From: Trileptium ribeirensis
Taxonomy: Eukaryota > Nematoda > Enoplea > Enoplida > Thoracostomopsidae
DNA length: 64,000 nt
NCBI GenBank assembly: GCA_030248225.1
Contig: JASANE010028178.1
Coordinates: 1 to 64,000 of the forward strand
Reading direction: 5' to 3'
The translations under genes and the position numbers were made by a program. This document shows positions 24,401 through 39,400 of the stretch, piece by piece. The notes under the pieces were generated by a model. That model searched no databases and was not told the origin of the DNA. It saw only the letters and a list, made by a program, of their open reading frames with translations. The stretch's first letter is position 1; every line of letters begins with the position of its first letter.

Positions 24401-27400
24401 CAGTAGTTATTTTAAGCTAAGACATAGCGCCGGTACCGGTTTAATAAACTTTGATGTTTGCTGAGAGCAAGTGCTAACATTACAGAAATTGACAGTATAG
24501 AAAGATGAAAATGTTTATATCCATTAGAACTCGGTTCGCTACATGATATTTAAAAATATTCCGCATACAGAAAACATAAATTAGAGACATTAAATTTTGG
24601 ATTTAGCTGGACATAGAGGTCTCGGGCGAATGAGGTAGAACTTGGAGGTAAATCTCAATAATAGCATGGGGATCTAAAAACTGAGGCCACCGCAATCCGC
24701 CCATTTTGGACAGGTTACTGATATGATAAACATATTAAAGAAACAATCGCATACCTTATTATCGTCAGCCAATCCAACCAGGTGACGTGCTTCCGCTTCT
24801 GCGTGATCGAAACCTGATGGCATAATCCACTCTTTCATTTCGTCAACATCCAGTTTTCCATCCTGGTTTTTGTCACGATAATCTTTAAACATTTCACGCT
24901 CTGATGAAACCCAATCCGGCTCGGTTCCCGCCTCACCACCCTCACTATCATCCGGGTGATACATGTCGCCTAAATCAAAATTCCTTGTTAGATTATTTAA
25001 AATATAGTATACACTACACATCATCAAAAATTGCTAGATTATTGACATTTACAATTCCAGTGAGCAGCACAGCAAAATGTTATAATCATGTAACGCATAC
25101 ATAATGATTACTACTGTCTCCTAAGCAGCATTAAAGCTATCGCTGTCAGCCCATTTAGTTAGATTTAATTCAAACACGTCCATTCTTAACACCAGGTGGC
25201 ATCAAGGGACTAGGGGACATGTTGTCCAATGTAAACGACATATAGATTTATGCGTTAGTCCATTTTATATGCGTGCACCTGTGTTGCTCATTTGTCAAGT
25301 CAGTTTACGATCGTTAAAGCGATGAATGCGAATAAGTCAAGATTTTCCCTCAAACGATTTGCGATGCAGCAATGCGCAAGTGCTGTTTGCGATCACTGTT
25401 TTACAATTGAGCATCGCATTTTGCTGACCGCGTACATGCGAAAACGAGATTACCGATCATGTTTCTCGTAACCTATAATACACAAATAGACCACGAATTT
25501 TACTGTCTGATTCAGAATGTCATTTTATGACCGCGGACAAATGTGCGCTAACGCAAATTCCATTCGTACATCGCAGAGTCCATGCTCGCATTGACAAAAC
25601 TGCGAATACCAATGATAACATTGTGAACGTGAATTCCTGCGCGAATCAATTCGTGATTTTGACAAAAGAACAACCTTGGACAACACTTAATGTGAACTTA
25701 CGCATTAGATAAAACAGTTACTTAAATTCCAGCTTATCCTCTGATAACTTTTTGCAGTATTCCAACGAGCTTTACGGGCACCAAACGACGAAATACAAAA
25801 GAGCGATATATGCAGTACCGGGTTTACTAAAACAACACCGATAGAAATACACAGTGTGAGGTTACAAAATTCAAATTTATCTAGACTTCAACGACTCTGA
25901 ATACATCTTTCCTAAGTTCAGCAATGGTGTACGATCATTGCACGAGATGTCCATTGATCTGAAACACGTTAGAAATTACCCCGGTCTAAATAAATACGTA
26001 GAATTTTAGTTTCATTTATGGTTCAGCAATTGCTAGCTTGTAGCAGATGAGGCTAAAGAATTACTAATAAGAATAATTACAATTCAACTTACTAATGTAT
26101 TCCTCAACATCTATATAACCGTCGCCGTTCTTGTCTATATCAGCAACCGTTTCCTAAAATTCAACAAACATTGACCTATGTAACATTACTAAAACATGTT
26201 TGGTGTATGCGCAAACTTGATCTTAATATTATTCAACTACAGAGGTTTTGGTAACGACTAGTGAACTTCAATATTTAATACAAGCAAAATCTAATCATCT
26301 TTCAGGGCTTTCGATTCGTTCAAGATTTTGCCAAGCTGGTGATAAAACGGCATGCCTCGCTCAAAATTTAAAAACAGCACTTGAGTGTTGTTCGGTGAGG
26401 ATGATTAAAGCGCGTCAGAAACGGTTCTAGTGTTACGTAAAAGCGTATTTCAAGCACATTTTGGCGTAATTTAATAACTGTTTAACCTTAATAAGGAATT
26501 TTAGCAAAAAATAGTCAAGTTCAAGTGTTAACCGGAAAAACATTTTTGCAGTGGGAAAGCCCTGAACACTGAACCAAACAGCTCATAATTTGTTTTGCTA
26601 GAAGACACAGAGTGGGGGCGCCCATTTCGAACGAGTAAATTATACGTGACTCCACTTTAAGTACCACCAGGGTTGTTTTTGTCAAAATTACGAAATGTAT
26701 CGTTCGCGTTCACATTTCTGCAATTGGTATTGGCATTTTAGTGCACACGAACAAAGGCACTGCGATTTACGAACAAAATTTGCGACGCGCACAATTCCCC
26801 ACTACGCACGTTGTTCGCGTTCACCAAGTGATATGCTGAATCGGACACTATTTTCCCGGAATATGCGTACATTATAGTATGCTCAAAAACGCGATTACCA
26901 ATCACGTTTACCTGTGTACGACGTCAGAAAAAGGCGATGCAAGTCGCAAAATAGCGACCGTGGACAGCATCTACATGTTGCTATATCTGGCCTGTCCACA
27001 GTGGGAGGACCCCCACTTTCCAAACCCCCATGTTCGTGAGATTTTCCGCCATGTCTGCCTCACCCACTCGGCCGAAACCCCCCCATGTTCAACTAATTCC
27101 AAAAAATTTTATGTCTAGAAATTTGTTTTTAAACATTAATTATATACCATTAATTATAATGCTAAAAAACCGTTTTTACCTTGAAAATACATTCACGGTA
27201 GCAAAAATGCATGAAAATATGTAGTATTTTTAAGCAAAACTTATCCCCCCACTTTTAATTTTCCCCGAGAATGAACATGGGAGCCGCCGAAGTCCCCCAC
27301 TTTTCCGAGGCCTTAATGAATGACAGCTGGAGGGGTTAATGTTAATCTGGTTGGACACTACGTCCTTTCCAGCACCCCAATCTGTTTAAAGAATTTAAAA

Positions 27401-30400
27401 TTTTATCTTATTCCAGCAACCTATTAATTGCGTCAATTTTAATAGATGGCTTTGGGAGCTATCCTTTCCAGCACCCCAATCTGCTTAAAGAATTTAAAAT
27501 TTTATCCTATTCCCGAAACCTATTAATTGGGTCAATTTTAATAATGGTTTTGGGAGCTACCCTAAATTCCATGCCCAAAGAATCTCTTAAATCTCTTAGT
27601 TTACTGCATTCAAAAGTCAAATGTTTTGCAGTCTCCAAATCTTTACCACACCTTCTACAATTGTCATTGTCTTGAATCTTAAGAGTTTTCAAATGTTTTA
27701 TAAAATTGCCGTGCCCAGTAAGAAACTGCACGGCAATTTTCATTCTACCTTTATTCAAATTCCAAAGAAACATAGATTTCTTTTTATCAATTTCTTTGAA
27801 AAACATCTAGTCTGCAAAAAGTTATTACCATCGCGCCAAATTGATTGATGGCTCCTATATGAACAGTCTTTTAGGAAAGTCTTAGCAATTGTATTACTTA
27901 TAGGAACACAAGGTTCGGGACGCACAAGCGCAGTGTCCGATCCTTTGTTAGCCAGCCTAACAATCACTTCATTCCTAAAAAGTCCAGAATGTCCTTTAAT
28001 CCATCGTAGTTTCAAACTATTCCTCTTACCAACCCTATATGCTTTAGGCATTCTAGCACACACCAAGATCTGATTCGAGAATTACTTAATAAATTAAGTG
28101 CAGCTTGACTATCGCTAAAAATAGCGATACTTGTTTTCCTCAATTTCTCTTCTCTTGTGTTTCTCAAGTTTCTCTTCTCAATTTTTCTGCGTATCTGCAT
28201 ATAGCAGCAACCTCTGCCTGAAAAACAGTTGCATGTCGACCAAGTGGGATGAATAGTGATACTTTATTTGGAAAAAGACACCCCCACAACTTCTTTCATT
28301 GCCCCTGTTGGTCGCCGAAGCATCCGTGTAACATGCTACTTCAGTACTTTCTGCAGAGTCGACGCTAAAGTCCTCATAAAACCAGAATTGGTTATTCCTA
28401 GTTGCAATGACATTGTCTGAAGGCATGCTCAGAAGAGGATCATATTTGACAGCTTCCCCCGCAATTGTCGGTTGCCCACGTGCTTTAAATTATATAATCA
28501 CTACAGAGAACCATACATTTGAGTCTGTGGTATACCTTCAGCGCCAATTCTTTTGCCAATACATCAATGGGTGTGATATTCAACACCGCTTGCATATCAT
28601 CAAGCGGAGTGATTCTAAAAGAATCAGTAATCGTGCAACAAACTAATCTTTGAACCGTTTTAAGAAAGCCTATATATGACACTAAATGTAATCTGTGCCA
28701 CCGGCACACCACGCTATACATCAGTGACGGCATAACCACAGACTTATACAAAAATTTGTTATACCTGGTTTCAACCACCAATTACAGCCTGCAAATGTTT
28801 TAAGCGAGAACAGAAGCCTAATGGCTTTACTACACTTTTCCATCAAATTTGGCTTACAGCTTAGTTTTCTGTCTAATATTAGACCCAAATATTTAACTTC
28901 ATTTAAAAGCGGTACGGATGTACCACCTATCATCAACTGCTTATACCCATATATACTCGTTTTCCTTGTGAAGATGACGTTGTTGCTTCTTGCTGCATTC
29001 ACAGCTAGTCATCTACTCTCACACCAATGAAATATCCCATTTAAGGCATTCTGCAGTCTATTACAGACAACTTGTAGAGATGTTGAAGACCCCATTACTG
29101 CCAAATCGTCAGAGTACCCCACACATCCACGCTGTTACTATTGATGATTTGTAAGGGTTCATCAACCACCAAGCTCCACAGGAGTGGAGATAGCACGCCT
29201 CTTTGGGGAAATCCTCTGGAAGCTTTTACAGTGCATCTAACACCCTTAATTCCAAGGCGATTTCCATCTGTGATTCTTCCCAGTATTTTCTGATTATTCT
29301 TTACCATAATCTCGTTTATTTGTTACTTTCCGGTACCGAATGGATTCACAGAATTTCCTCCATGTTTCCAATTTCCTATCTTTAATCAGGTGCTTATACT
29401 GATTTTGCAACATCCTATACTTATCCCACGTTCTTAAGTCACCATATTTAACCACCGTTCTATAAAGTTTCCTGACTTTATTCTGAATATTTGCTAACTT
29501 CTCATTCCACCATCTATTGCGATTCGCCCGATTAAGTTTCATCGGATAATTCCTTCCGCCGCTGTTATAAGGGTGCTAGTTAATTTCATCACAGTAATAT
29601 CCTGGGCCCTTTATTCGCTAAAAATTTTGCCAGGGGGCCCCTGGTTCGTGATCGGGGGGCGCCCGACTTTGCCAGGTGGGATTTTTTTCAAGAAAAAACG
29701 GTTCAAAATCGTGTCAGAAACACTGCCAAAATGGTTTTGATAGAGAGAAAAACCAATTTTGAAGCAAATTATTTTGACTAGATTTGCGAAATTTTTGGCT
29801 TCAGAACGGGATTTTAGTACAAATTTTATGTACTTTGGACCGATTGGAAACACAAAAAAGTTTGAAGACGCGGTGAACCGGGGAAGCCCAAAATTTTGCC
29901 ACGGGGCATGAACCGGGGGGCACTTGTTCGGAACCAGGGGGACCGAAAAATGCCAGCGACCCCATAAATTTTGAAAGCCCACATATAAATGTCATCTCTA
30001 CTATTACACTGATCCCATTCTTCATCCCATTTATAATCTCCTTTACTCTTCCTTTACATGAATTCCAATTTAATTTCCTAATATTGAGCTCAGGTTTTCC
30101 AGCTTTAACGAAATTCACAACCATTCTGAACCGAATAAACTTGTGATCCGGAATACTCTGTTAATACTTCCCAACTATGGACATATATTGTTCGATTAAC
30201 GTACTAGTCAAAGTCAAATCAATAACTTCTCATCTATTGCGAATCACAAAAGTCGGCTCCTTACCCTGATTAACAATCCAAAGATTGATAGTCAAGAGAA
30301 AGACAGCCAGTTCTTCACTTTTTCTATTAGTATTGCTACTACCCCATATCATGTTGTGAGCATTAGCATCACAATTTATTATCAGTTCTATTGCCTTACT

Positions 30401-33400
30401 ATCGCAAAAACTTGCTAAATCCTTCAGGTTTTTCCCGGCAGTCCCTCTTGCATCATATGGTAAGTATATATAGATGCAAGGTAGAGGTCCCGCGTTCCAC
30501 CATTAATTTTGATACAAATTTTTATTACAACAGAATCTGAAAACTGGTTAATGAAATTGGCAATGAGGTCTTCTGAAGCAAATATAGCAGTTCTAGTTTT
30601 AGTTTTTGGACTAACACTATAGAAAAAATGACCTTTTACTCCCTCAAATTTGGCCGGACCACCACACATGAGGAGCGGCTGCTGAATCAGTGCAACGACC
30701 GGGCCCGGTGCCAGTCTAACTTTTGATACCCGTCCTAGAACGGTGGCAATTAATCGAATATACGGTCAGGGGAGCTCCATAATGATGAGCTCCACCTGTC
30801 ATCATCTGGTTATATTTAGCAGTCCGAACCAGTCGGTCGACACTCATGTCTTGTCAGATTTATCCGAGTGCCGGACTACATATCTTTCCTTAAATCTAGT
30901 TTTAGTTGGGTTTGTTCTATCAATCTGAACGCCCCACAACATAATCAATTAACTATTGGTGGCTGGGACAAGCAGGACGATCCTCCGAATCGAAATCCAG
31001 AGCGTCATCCCGTCCCGAGCCAACTCTGACTTCAAGGTGAAAAAACTGAATGTAAGTCATTTCATATCTTAGTCTGTTCCCTTTTGCACGAATAAACTCT
31101 CGAATTTCAGGAGCCACCCTGAAGCCAAAGAGACGACCATGTTGTCTATTCTTTGAAAAGTAGGGAACCCAGTCTTTAACATTAAGTTCAACCGAGTTCC
31201 TACAGTCAATCTTCCTTTTGATCACTTCCGAGTCTTAAGGTGGCCGCCTTTTGGCCGCATCAGACACGAAGCAGACCACTTAACAGTTTCTACCTCATAG
31301 GCAAGTAAAATTTCTCTTTGAGGTGCCCTGAGAGGCATTCATTTTCTCTGCAGTCCTCCTAACAAAGTCCAAGGTTACATGATTATTACAGGTGAGCTTG
31401 AAAAAGCCTTTGCTGAAGACCATAGTTTTCGAAGTCCAGTTCCCCCGCCAGTGGGTCGCCCTCAATGGCATCCACCAAGACAAGAGGGAGGTCCTCCGCT
31501 TCCTGTTCTGGAATCACCCTCCAGACATTGTCCTTTCAACAATAACAACATTCAACGCGGCTGCTGCGCCATTCTATATGACGCTACCTTGGTAGGAGGT
31601 GTAGGTTTTTCATTTCTTTTAGCCTGTTTGTTAGGGCCCTCCGAAGTGGTGCCCTCCACTTGACTTTTTCTCTTCTCATGTCTTTCGGCAGCTCCAGACT
31701 GTCCATGTCCTTTTTGGGCCCAGGTTTTCTGTTTGCCACTGAAGGCTTGGGTTCCCGAAACCACCGCTGCCTTGAACTGCTTCATCTTCAGTTCAACATT
31801 CTTTCTTGACTTGCTGATGGTCTGCCATACACCATCAGCATGAGAGTCACTTTCTGTCTCATCCCTCCCCCCTGCCGAAGCAGGTACAGCTGGATGAGAC
31901 AATCTGTTTTCAGGGTCCAGTTGAGGCGCAGCCCCCCCCCTGCCGAAGCGCGTACAGCAGGCTGCGCCATTTCATTTTTATTTCGGAGGGCTGTGGACAG
32001 ATCTTTGTTCGCGTACAGTCATCGCTTTTACGATCCTGAATTGACTTGACAAAAGAACAACCCTAGCATACATATCTAAAGTTGCCTCACGCATTGGTGA
32101 TGGCGAGAGATATGGTTTACTATATCCAGAGATTAGGGTAAAATTGTGGGATACATGAGATAATGCGGACACGGACAACCATATTCTAAATATTGAAACT
32201 TTTATTTAAACTTCAAAAATTGTATACCGGACTTTGCCATTCACTATTACAGGTGTATTTTATGATCTATCAATGATTTGGCTATAAACAAATATTGTTC
32301 ATTTGATAAGGTACCTTTTGCACCAATATTTGGTGTGTAACTTACACTAGATTCTGGATATCTGGTTCGTCGACCATAGAACATCTAAAACCCTAATGTA
32401 TAATATAGTCAAGCAGGACTTACAAACCATAGATGTCGGTAGGGGGTTACCACTTTAAGGTCGAACCCCCAGCGCAAGCCGAAGACCAGCGGAAAATGAG
32501 CAAAATATGGGGTAAAATTGGCAAAAATGAAGGACTGATCTTGCGGAGTCTATAAGCCGACGGACCTTTGGCGTTTATGATTGCATCCTATTTACATTAG
32601 TTACAAACCCATATTACATATTTACATTTAGCATGATTTATAACCTAAACATATATACTTGTTTGAAGGTGCAAACGCGCAATGATATGCGGGCATTTGA
32701 AAAATCGTTATTTCTGGCAGATTTGACGACCAATATTTGGGTCCACAACAGCCCCGAGGGGTCTGTCACAAAATTTGTAAAATTCCTTGTGGCGCTTAGG
32801 TCACAAGATATGGGCTTCAAAACACTAGTACTAGTAAGGCCAGGTTTGACAAACAACCCTAAATTTACATTTTGATCCTTACGACGGGTTCCCAGCTCAT
32901 AATGTTCAAGTTAAAAGTACACCGTTATCACTATTTACATCCAACAAAACCAGTATTAAACCAGAGGATTCCAAAATTTAGTCAATGTGCACGAACCGGG
33001 GAGCACCCGCTTTGGAACAGGAGCAGCCGAATAATACACGGGACCCCTATATTAAAAGCCGAGTTAACCAACATACTGTAACAACATTGTCCTTCATATG
33101 TTCGCAACTTTCTGGATGCATAAAACATTTGTATTCATCAAAATTAAGAGCACCATCTTTATTGATATCAGCAATCGACCACCGGGCTTCATCCCGTTCC
33201 AACATTTTCTTATACGACTCATCAATTTCTCTATCTAAAAAGTTTAATTGACACAGATACTAGTGCCATTATTATTCAATTTATATATTTACAATTATAT
33301 TTCTTCCAAGTGCTTGTAGTTGTCGTGAAAATGTTTTCAATATTTTATATAGTGTTAGGACATTAGATGTAGTACGGAGTTTATTTGTCAAATATATTTA

Positions 33401-36400
33401 GTATACATGAAACATGAATTTATGGGAATTGATAATATATGAATTTAGTGTAACATATGGGTTATGGTTAGGGCACTAACATGTGGATTTTAAACAGCAG
33501 GAGTCCCCCCTGCGCATCGACCAGAATAATTCAGGTCATTGAATTCTGATCGTTAACGAATAATTCTTAGTTTTCACACGTCTGGCTTTACCAAGGAGGG
33601 GAAGCCCTGGTGTCTTCCCCATTTCCCCAGGTATTATGCTGCACTGCTAAAAATTGCCAAATTTTGCTGCGGAATTAATAAATACGTCAGGTTTTCCCTC
33701 ATGGGACTTTGAACTTCCGTAAATTTTCGCCCTGCACACCAAGAACACTAAAATTACCGTGTTTCACTATTATTGATAATCTGTATAACATGGTATTATT
33801 ATTGTATATTTACTGTGAACCAACCGCTTATGCTATTTTTGCGTTTTTCAGTCAGCCAGTTTATCTGTAGAATCTCACCAATCGACTTGGGGAAACCGAA
33901 TTTCTCGCCACCAGGTACTTTAAAGGCAGTTTGGGAAAGCTAGCACATGGTGTCTTCGCAACCTGGTTAGCTGATTTTCCGCATTTCCAAAGCAGTTTCC
34001 CGCATTAAATGAAGTAATATAATCATCAATAATATAATTAAGGTAGCAAAAGTGCTATACCTGATAAATAGTAACCGAAACAAATTTTTGTTTGCAATAA
34101 AATGGTGCGCCGTATTCCCGCTACCCTTGCTGGTTTTTGCAATTTTTCCGTTGTTGGATTCTATCGCATTGAACAAACAGGCAATTCAGTATGGCACACT
34201 TGGCTTGTCCATGCGCTGAAAACTTTGCCAGGGGCATGAACGGGGGAGGGGGGGGGGGGGTGGCGACATGTGCAGTGCAAATCCTGAAACGTTCAAAATT
34301 CAACATTTTCAGCGAAAAATGATAAAATTGTTAATAAGTTGTGTCAGAAGAGTGGAAAAACGTCTTTGCCGAGGTTAGAACCAACTTTTCAAAATAATTT
34401 TTTGTTGAAATTAATCAACGTTTTACTTCAGAAAGGGACTTTATCAACTGGAATGTTTTTACCGGGAAAAGCCATAAATTTTCAGAGGGTCCGTTTTACC
34501 ATGGGGTGCCGAAAAATGCCAGCCCCCAAATTGTATAAACCAGCAGACTACGCAACAGGCATTGTACTTATCGCCTGGACATTAGCGCTACCAGGTACAT
34601 ACTGCTAGGCATATTTTTGAAGCTCACTGCTATATGCTAATTTAGGGCTAAAACTATCAACGAAAATAACGAAATATGATTAACGAGTATGAATCAGAGT
34701 GGCAATACCAGTAAAATTTTATAGTAAAATTTACAGGTGTTCACTTGTTTTTTGGAGACCAGAGGCTGTATTTTCGCGTACCACACGCTTATGGCAAAAT
34801 ATGCTAAATCGGAAAATAGATTCTATGTTATTGTTGAAATTTTGAAAAATTACCGTAAAGATATCGATTCTAGCAGGCAGTAAAGTGCAAAAAAATCATA
34901 TTATTTATTGTAACACGACAACCGGTTTATATATTTAAATCGAATTGGGATTATGTTGTACAGCAAATAAGCAGGTGTATAAAAGCTGTGCGGCAAGCTT
35001 CTCTTATGATGTAGGATTTATGTAAAAACGGGTTCTAAAATCGTGCCATTATATCCAAAATACATAATTGTAATATTTCCACAATCACTAAGAGACTGCA
35101 TGAACCCACCGACAACAACTGACAATGCGTAAGTATTTGTGCTGGCCTCTAGATAACCAAGCCATCGTATTCAGCCTACCGGAAACCCTATATACACAAT
35201 TTTTGGTGACCCATACGCAATACATAACCAAATTGAAGCCAAAATGTATTCTGGAAATTAGGTTCACTGACCTTACATCCACAAAAAGTCATGAAATATA
35301 GACCATCGTCTTTAGCCTATCGAAAAACCTATATAGACAATTCTTTATGACTTATACGTAGCCATGCAACTGAGAGACTATATTCTGGAAATCGGATTCA
35401 ATGACCCTAAACACATGGAAAACCCACGAAATATGCACCTCGGACACTAGATAACCAAATCATTGTGTTCAGCCAAAAGAAATATCCATATAGAATATTC
35501 TTGACGTCCTGCACACAATACATAGTGAAAAAGGTACATGAGACAAGTAAACGTACATTTTGGAAAGCGGGTTTGTCCACGAAAAAAAAACAAATGAAAC
35601 CATAAGATTATACCCAATTGAAAGGTATAATATAGTCAAGCTGCACTCTAGATACCAAACCCATCGTATTCAGCGTGCCTGATAATCTAATATGAATTCT
35701 TTGTGAGGTGAAAACAAGCAATAACACGGCGAAATTAGAAAAAATCGCTCTATTTGTGGCAAAAGGTCGATTAACAATACTCGGGCCCATAACGGCTCAT
35801 CGAGTGGTCCCACAAAAAAGTCGCAGTCAGCAAACTTGACTCAACGACCTGGTAACGGGGCTTTGATTTTCCGATGCGAAGCCTGGTATCGAGATATGGG
35901 CTGCGAAAGACCGGTACCCGTACGGCCAGATTTGGCAAAGAACCCTTAAGAACCTGTTTTTTTGCCTTTTGCCATTGCGTTCAACTAAAGGGCACACCGT
36001 CGTCACTTTTGCTATCAAACAAAAAATGTGTCGAAATCCGTCCATCCGAAAAATAATGAGTTATGAATGACAGTAACAGATAAGAAATTTTAGGGATTTT
36101 CCCCCTAACACCCTCATTGTAAATTCCGCTCGCTCTGCTTAACTATTCAACCAACATAGGTGATTATCATGACATGGATGTAATGTAATGCTCAATATAG
36201 CCGGGGAAATCACTCTAGATAACATCATATTCAACACACTGAATTAACTACTTACAGAACTAACGAGATGAGCAATTTAGGTTATACAAAAACAGTACTA
36301 TTAGTAAGACAAACGTAATCAGCTCCACTGATCATTCAGTTATTTTGTAAAAATGCGTTATATAAGGGTTCCGGCTATCGATAGCAAATATTTTCTACTT

Positions 36401-39400
36401 TCAAATTGTGAAGAAGAAAATTTTGTTCGATAGAAAATAAGTATTATGTTCGCGAAAAACCAAGGATAAATAATGGAGCCGTTTAGTTTATAGCATACCT
36501 GCTGCATTACATAATGTTCGCAGACAGGGTGGAATCCCAATTCTAAAACGTTATTCTGCTCTCGTTCACTTGGAGTAATTCTTAGCTATCAATGAATAGG
36601 ATCAATTTTCTAAAACAATAAATCAGTGTTAATTCCGTACCGGGCATGTCGGCGAAGAATATCGCAAAATTGCTTCTAATTTCGGCATGTTATTGTAAAT
36701 GAACAACATTGCACCAGAGACTATGCTGTCTATATAGCAATAGATAAGGTCATAAAGATCTGCGGAGAATACCCTGCAAATTTTACACTGTCTTGAATTT
36801 TTTACACATAGCAGACTACTACTTAAATAAATCAAATAAATGACAAAATGTTGCACGGAGTGCAAGTGCAGATATATTTCATGAATGATGAATATCTAAA
36901 TTATCTCCGCACATACCTTCCGACCCATAAATTGTATCTCGATAAGCTTTCCAATCAAGTTGATCTTCATGTGGCTTGTGGCTAGCCCATGTACGATTAA
37001 CATCGGTATCTATATATCGCTCCTGCATGAATTTGATATGATCTTTCAATTCTTGTTCGGTTAAAAAACCATCACCATCTTTATCAATTTTGGGTAAGAG
37101 CTTTCTACAAAAGATAATGTAATACAAATTCAATATCACAGTTAGTTATAAAGGAACTCTGACGTTTCAGGATCGAACTAATTCCAATTCCAGAAACCAT
37201 ACGAAAAATGGAGTCATAAACAGTATAGAAGAAAACTTACAAAATGCAACAAACCCAGCTAAACAACGTGTTTCGTAACCCTGTTAATTGCTGAAACTGC
37301 TAGAAGAAAAAATCGTTAAGTTTCTTTTCTAACCGTCGGTGTACCATAACTCATCTTCGAATGGATGCCATTTAATTTGTTCGACATTATATTGGTGTGC
37401 CGCTACAGCGTCGCTAATATTAGAGCAGAACAGAACACGAGCTAGTTTAAGTGCAACATTCCTAATCATAAGACAGATTTCATTCAATGCTTTTTCTGAA
37501 ACATTAAACAAATTCTTATAGCAAATTATGAACTATGTAGTCAAATAGTGATCAGAACACAGAAAACTCGCAGGGTCTAACTGGAACCAGCAACCAAAAA
37601 ATCTGGCACAACAGGGGACACCCGTTTTTTGTAATGGGGCACCGAAGATCAGACCTCCCTCTTTGGAGAATCTATCTTACGTTTCACAGGGCAATTCGCT
37701 GAGTTAAGCTTTTCTGTTTCGTTGTATTGTAACTTGATTAATGTGTATATAACGTATGTTTAGACCACAGCTGAATCAAAAAATGTGGAAAATTTAACTG
37801 GAATTTCGGTTCCGGTATGGTTTTTGCCTTTTGCGGGAACCGCAACCGCAACACGAAGTTCGCCGGAACAGGAATTCCTGTTACTCCATGGAAACTCGGT
37901 ATTGGAATCACGAATTCACATTATACTGAAAAGTCTAAATCGATAACGTTCCATATACAATCAAATAGCAGTATAAAACTTTTACCACACAATGAAATAT
38001 ATATATATCGTTATATACTAGCAGCTTGTCACATCGCCAAGGTGGTGATTTCTGAGTGTTGAATATGTAATTTATGTCAGCTGTCCATAAAGGTTATAGC
38101 AGCATTCTGTCACTCGAGAGTGGAGCTCTCATGTATAAATTTAATTCCGCTGTGACTCAATACTACAGCAAAGGTAACCACAATTCCAACGCAGCGTATA
38201 CACTTATATATTACGGTTCAACTTACGAAATGGTTAGAATATCTTTAATGTTGTTTGAACAACTAATAAGATAAGCCCACTTATTGTGTATTGAGCCTAT
38301 TACAGGCGAGTTTAAAGACAAATATTGAGCCACCATACAGAGTATGACACCACTCCAACTATACAGAGGTTGAACTGTTCTAAAAATACGTACAATATCC
38401 ACACTATTAATATCTGCATACAGGACGATTTGCTTGTTATACAAATTGAGCCCAATAACACATGTCTAAGTCGAGTAGTTGCAGAAATATTGCCCTTTCC
38501 GTCTGCTTAGGGTACATTCAAAACCCCATTTGGCTCTTTATTGCTGAATAAATAACAGTAGCATCGTACCATTTGCAGCTACATAGAGGATAAATTGCTT
38601 TACAAAATAATCCCACTACAATCGTTATAATATAATAATATGCCCTCCAGTTATCGAGATATGGCGGCTTTCGATATATATAATTTTGACCATGAATAAG
38701 GACCTGTGTGGTTTTAAACTGGCCTGTGGGACCAAAAATACACGAAAGCGGTCATATCCAGAAAACTGGAGGGCATATAGAGGTGATATTGAATTATTGG
38801 CCTCATTTTGTATAGCAAGCAAATCATCCTGTATGCAGGTGCTAATAGTGTGAATATTGTACTTTTTGTACAATTCAATCTCGGTGTAATTGGAGTGGTG
38901 TCATACGCTACGTGATTGGGTCAATATTGGTCTTCAAATACGCCTGTAATACTCAATACAAAAACGCGGGCTTATTTTATTAACTGTTCAAACAACACAA
39001 AATTAAATGGTATTCCAACCATTTCGTAAGTTGAACCTTAATATAGGTGTATACGCTGCGTTGGAATTGTTACCTACGCAATAGTATTGATTCACAACGA
39101 AATTAAATGGATACATGAGAACACCACTTTCCAATAACAGAATGCTGCGATAAGTGTTTATTGACAGCTGACATAAATTACATGTTCAACACTCAGAAAT
39201 CACAGCCTTAGCGACGTGGCCAGCTGCTAGTATATAACAAAATGTTTTATTGCGTGGTAAAAATGTTATACTGCCATTTGATTGTCTATGGAACGTGTAT
39301 TTATTTAGACTTTTCAGTATGAAGTGCATTCGTGATTCCAATATCGAGTTTCCAGGGAGTAACCGGAATTCAGGTTCCCGTTGTGGCAAAAGGCAAAAAC

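Larger units (their letters stand above)
15442..24754 (-). other. CREC intron 6 (9.3 kb)
   Basis: The intron carries satellite units (17150-17890), a full hAT copy (17921-19067), a tandem duplication (20045-20483), a TIR-element fragment (21821-21975) and a tRNA-like sequence near 22961-23045. The remaining stretches (15442-17140, 19530-20040, 20490-21820, 23050-24754) are AT-rich and show no exon or element that I can support. Confidence 0.7.
27316..31979 (-). mobile_element. Non-LTR retrotransposon with RNase H domain (I/LOA-like), defective
   Basis: Reading on the minus strand from about 31979 there are remnants of an ORF1, then APE endonuclease, reverse transcriptase and RNase H blocks, in the usual order. 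All frames are broken by frameshifts and stops. The length of about 4.66 kb includes a foreign insertion at 29604-29980. It is inserted in a short TIR element whose halves flank it. The combination of APE endonuclease plus RNase H points to the I/R1/LOA side of the non-LTR tree; I cannot name the clade firmly. It sits in CREC intron 4 in the same orientation as the gene. Confidence 0.85.
26989..32000 (+). mobile_element. GGCCTGTCCACAG TIR element, split by a LINE
   Basis: The left part (26989-27315) starts CTGGCCTGTCCACAGTGGG and follows the body seen in other copies down to CCCCACTTTTCCGAGG. The missing right end (TTTCGGAGGGCTGTGGACAG) appears at about 31980-31999. Everything between is the LINE. 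The right terminal repeat has lost its last bases. The family is about 360 bp, has G and C runs just inside the ends and no coding capacity. Confidence 0.85.

Noticed and set aside
37329..37511. Minus-strand frame ending [12 protein letters not shown], between CREC exons 2 and 3, recalling [10 protein letters not shown] of exon 3 and suggesting a duplicated exon
   Set aside because: The resemblance is only a few residues, there are no matching splice sites with the right phase, and the rest of the frame has no EF-hand character.
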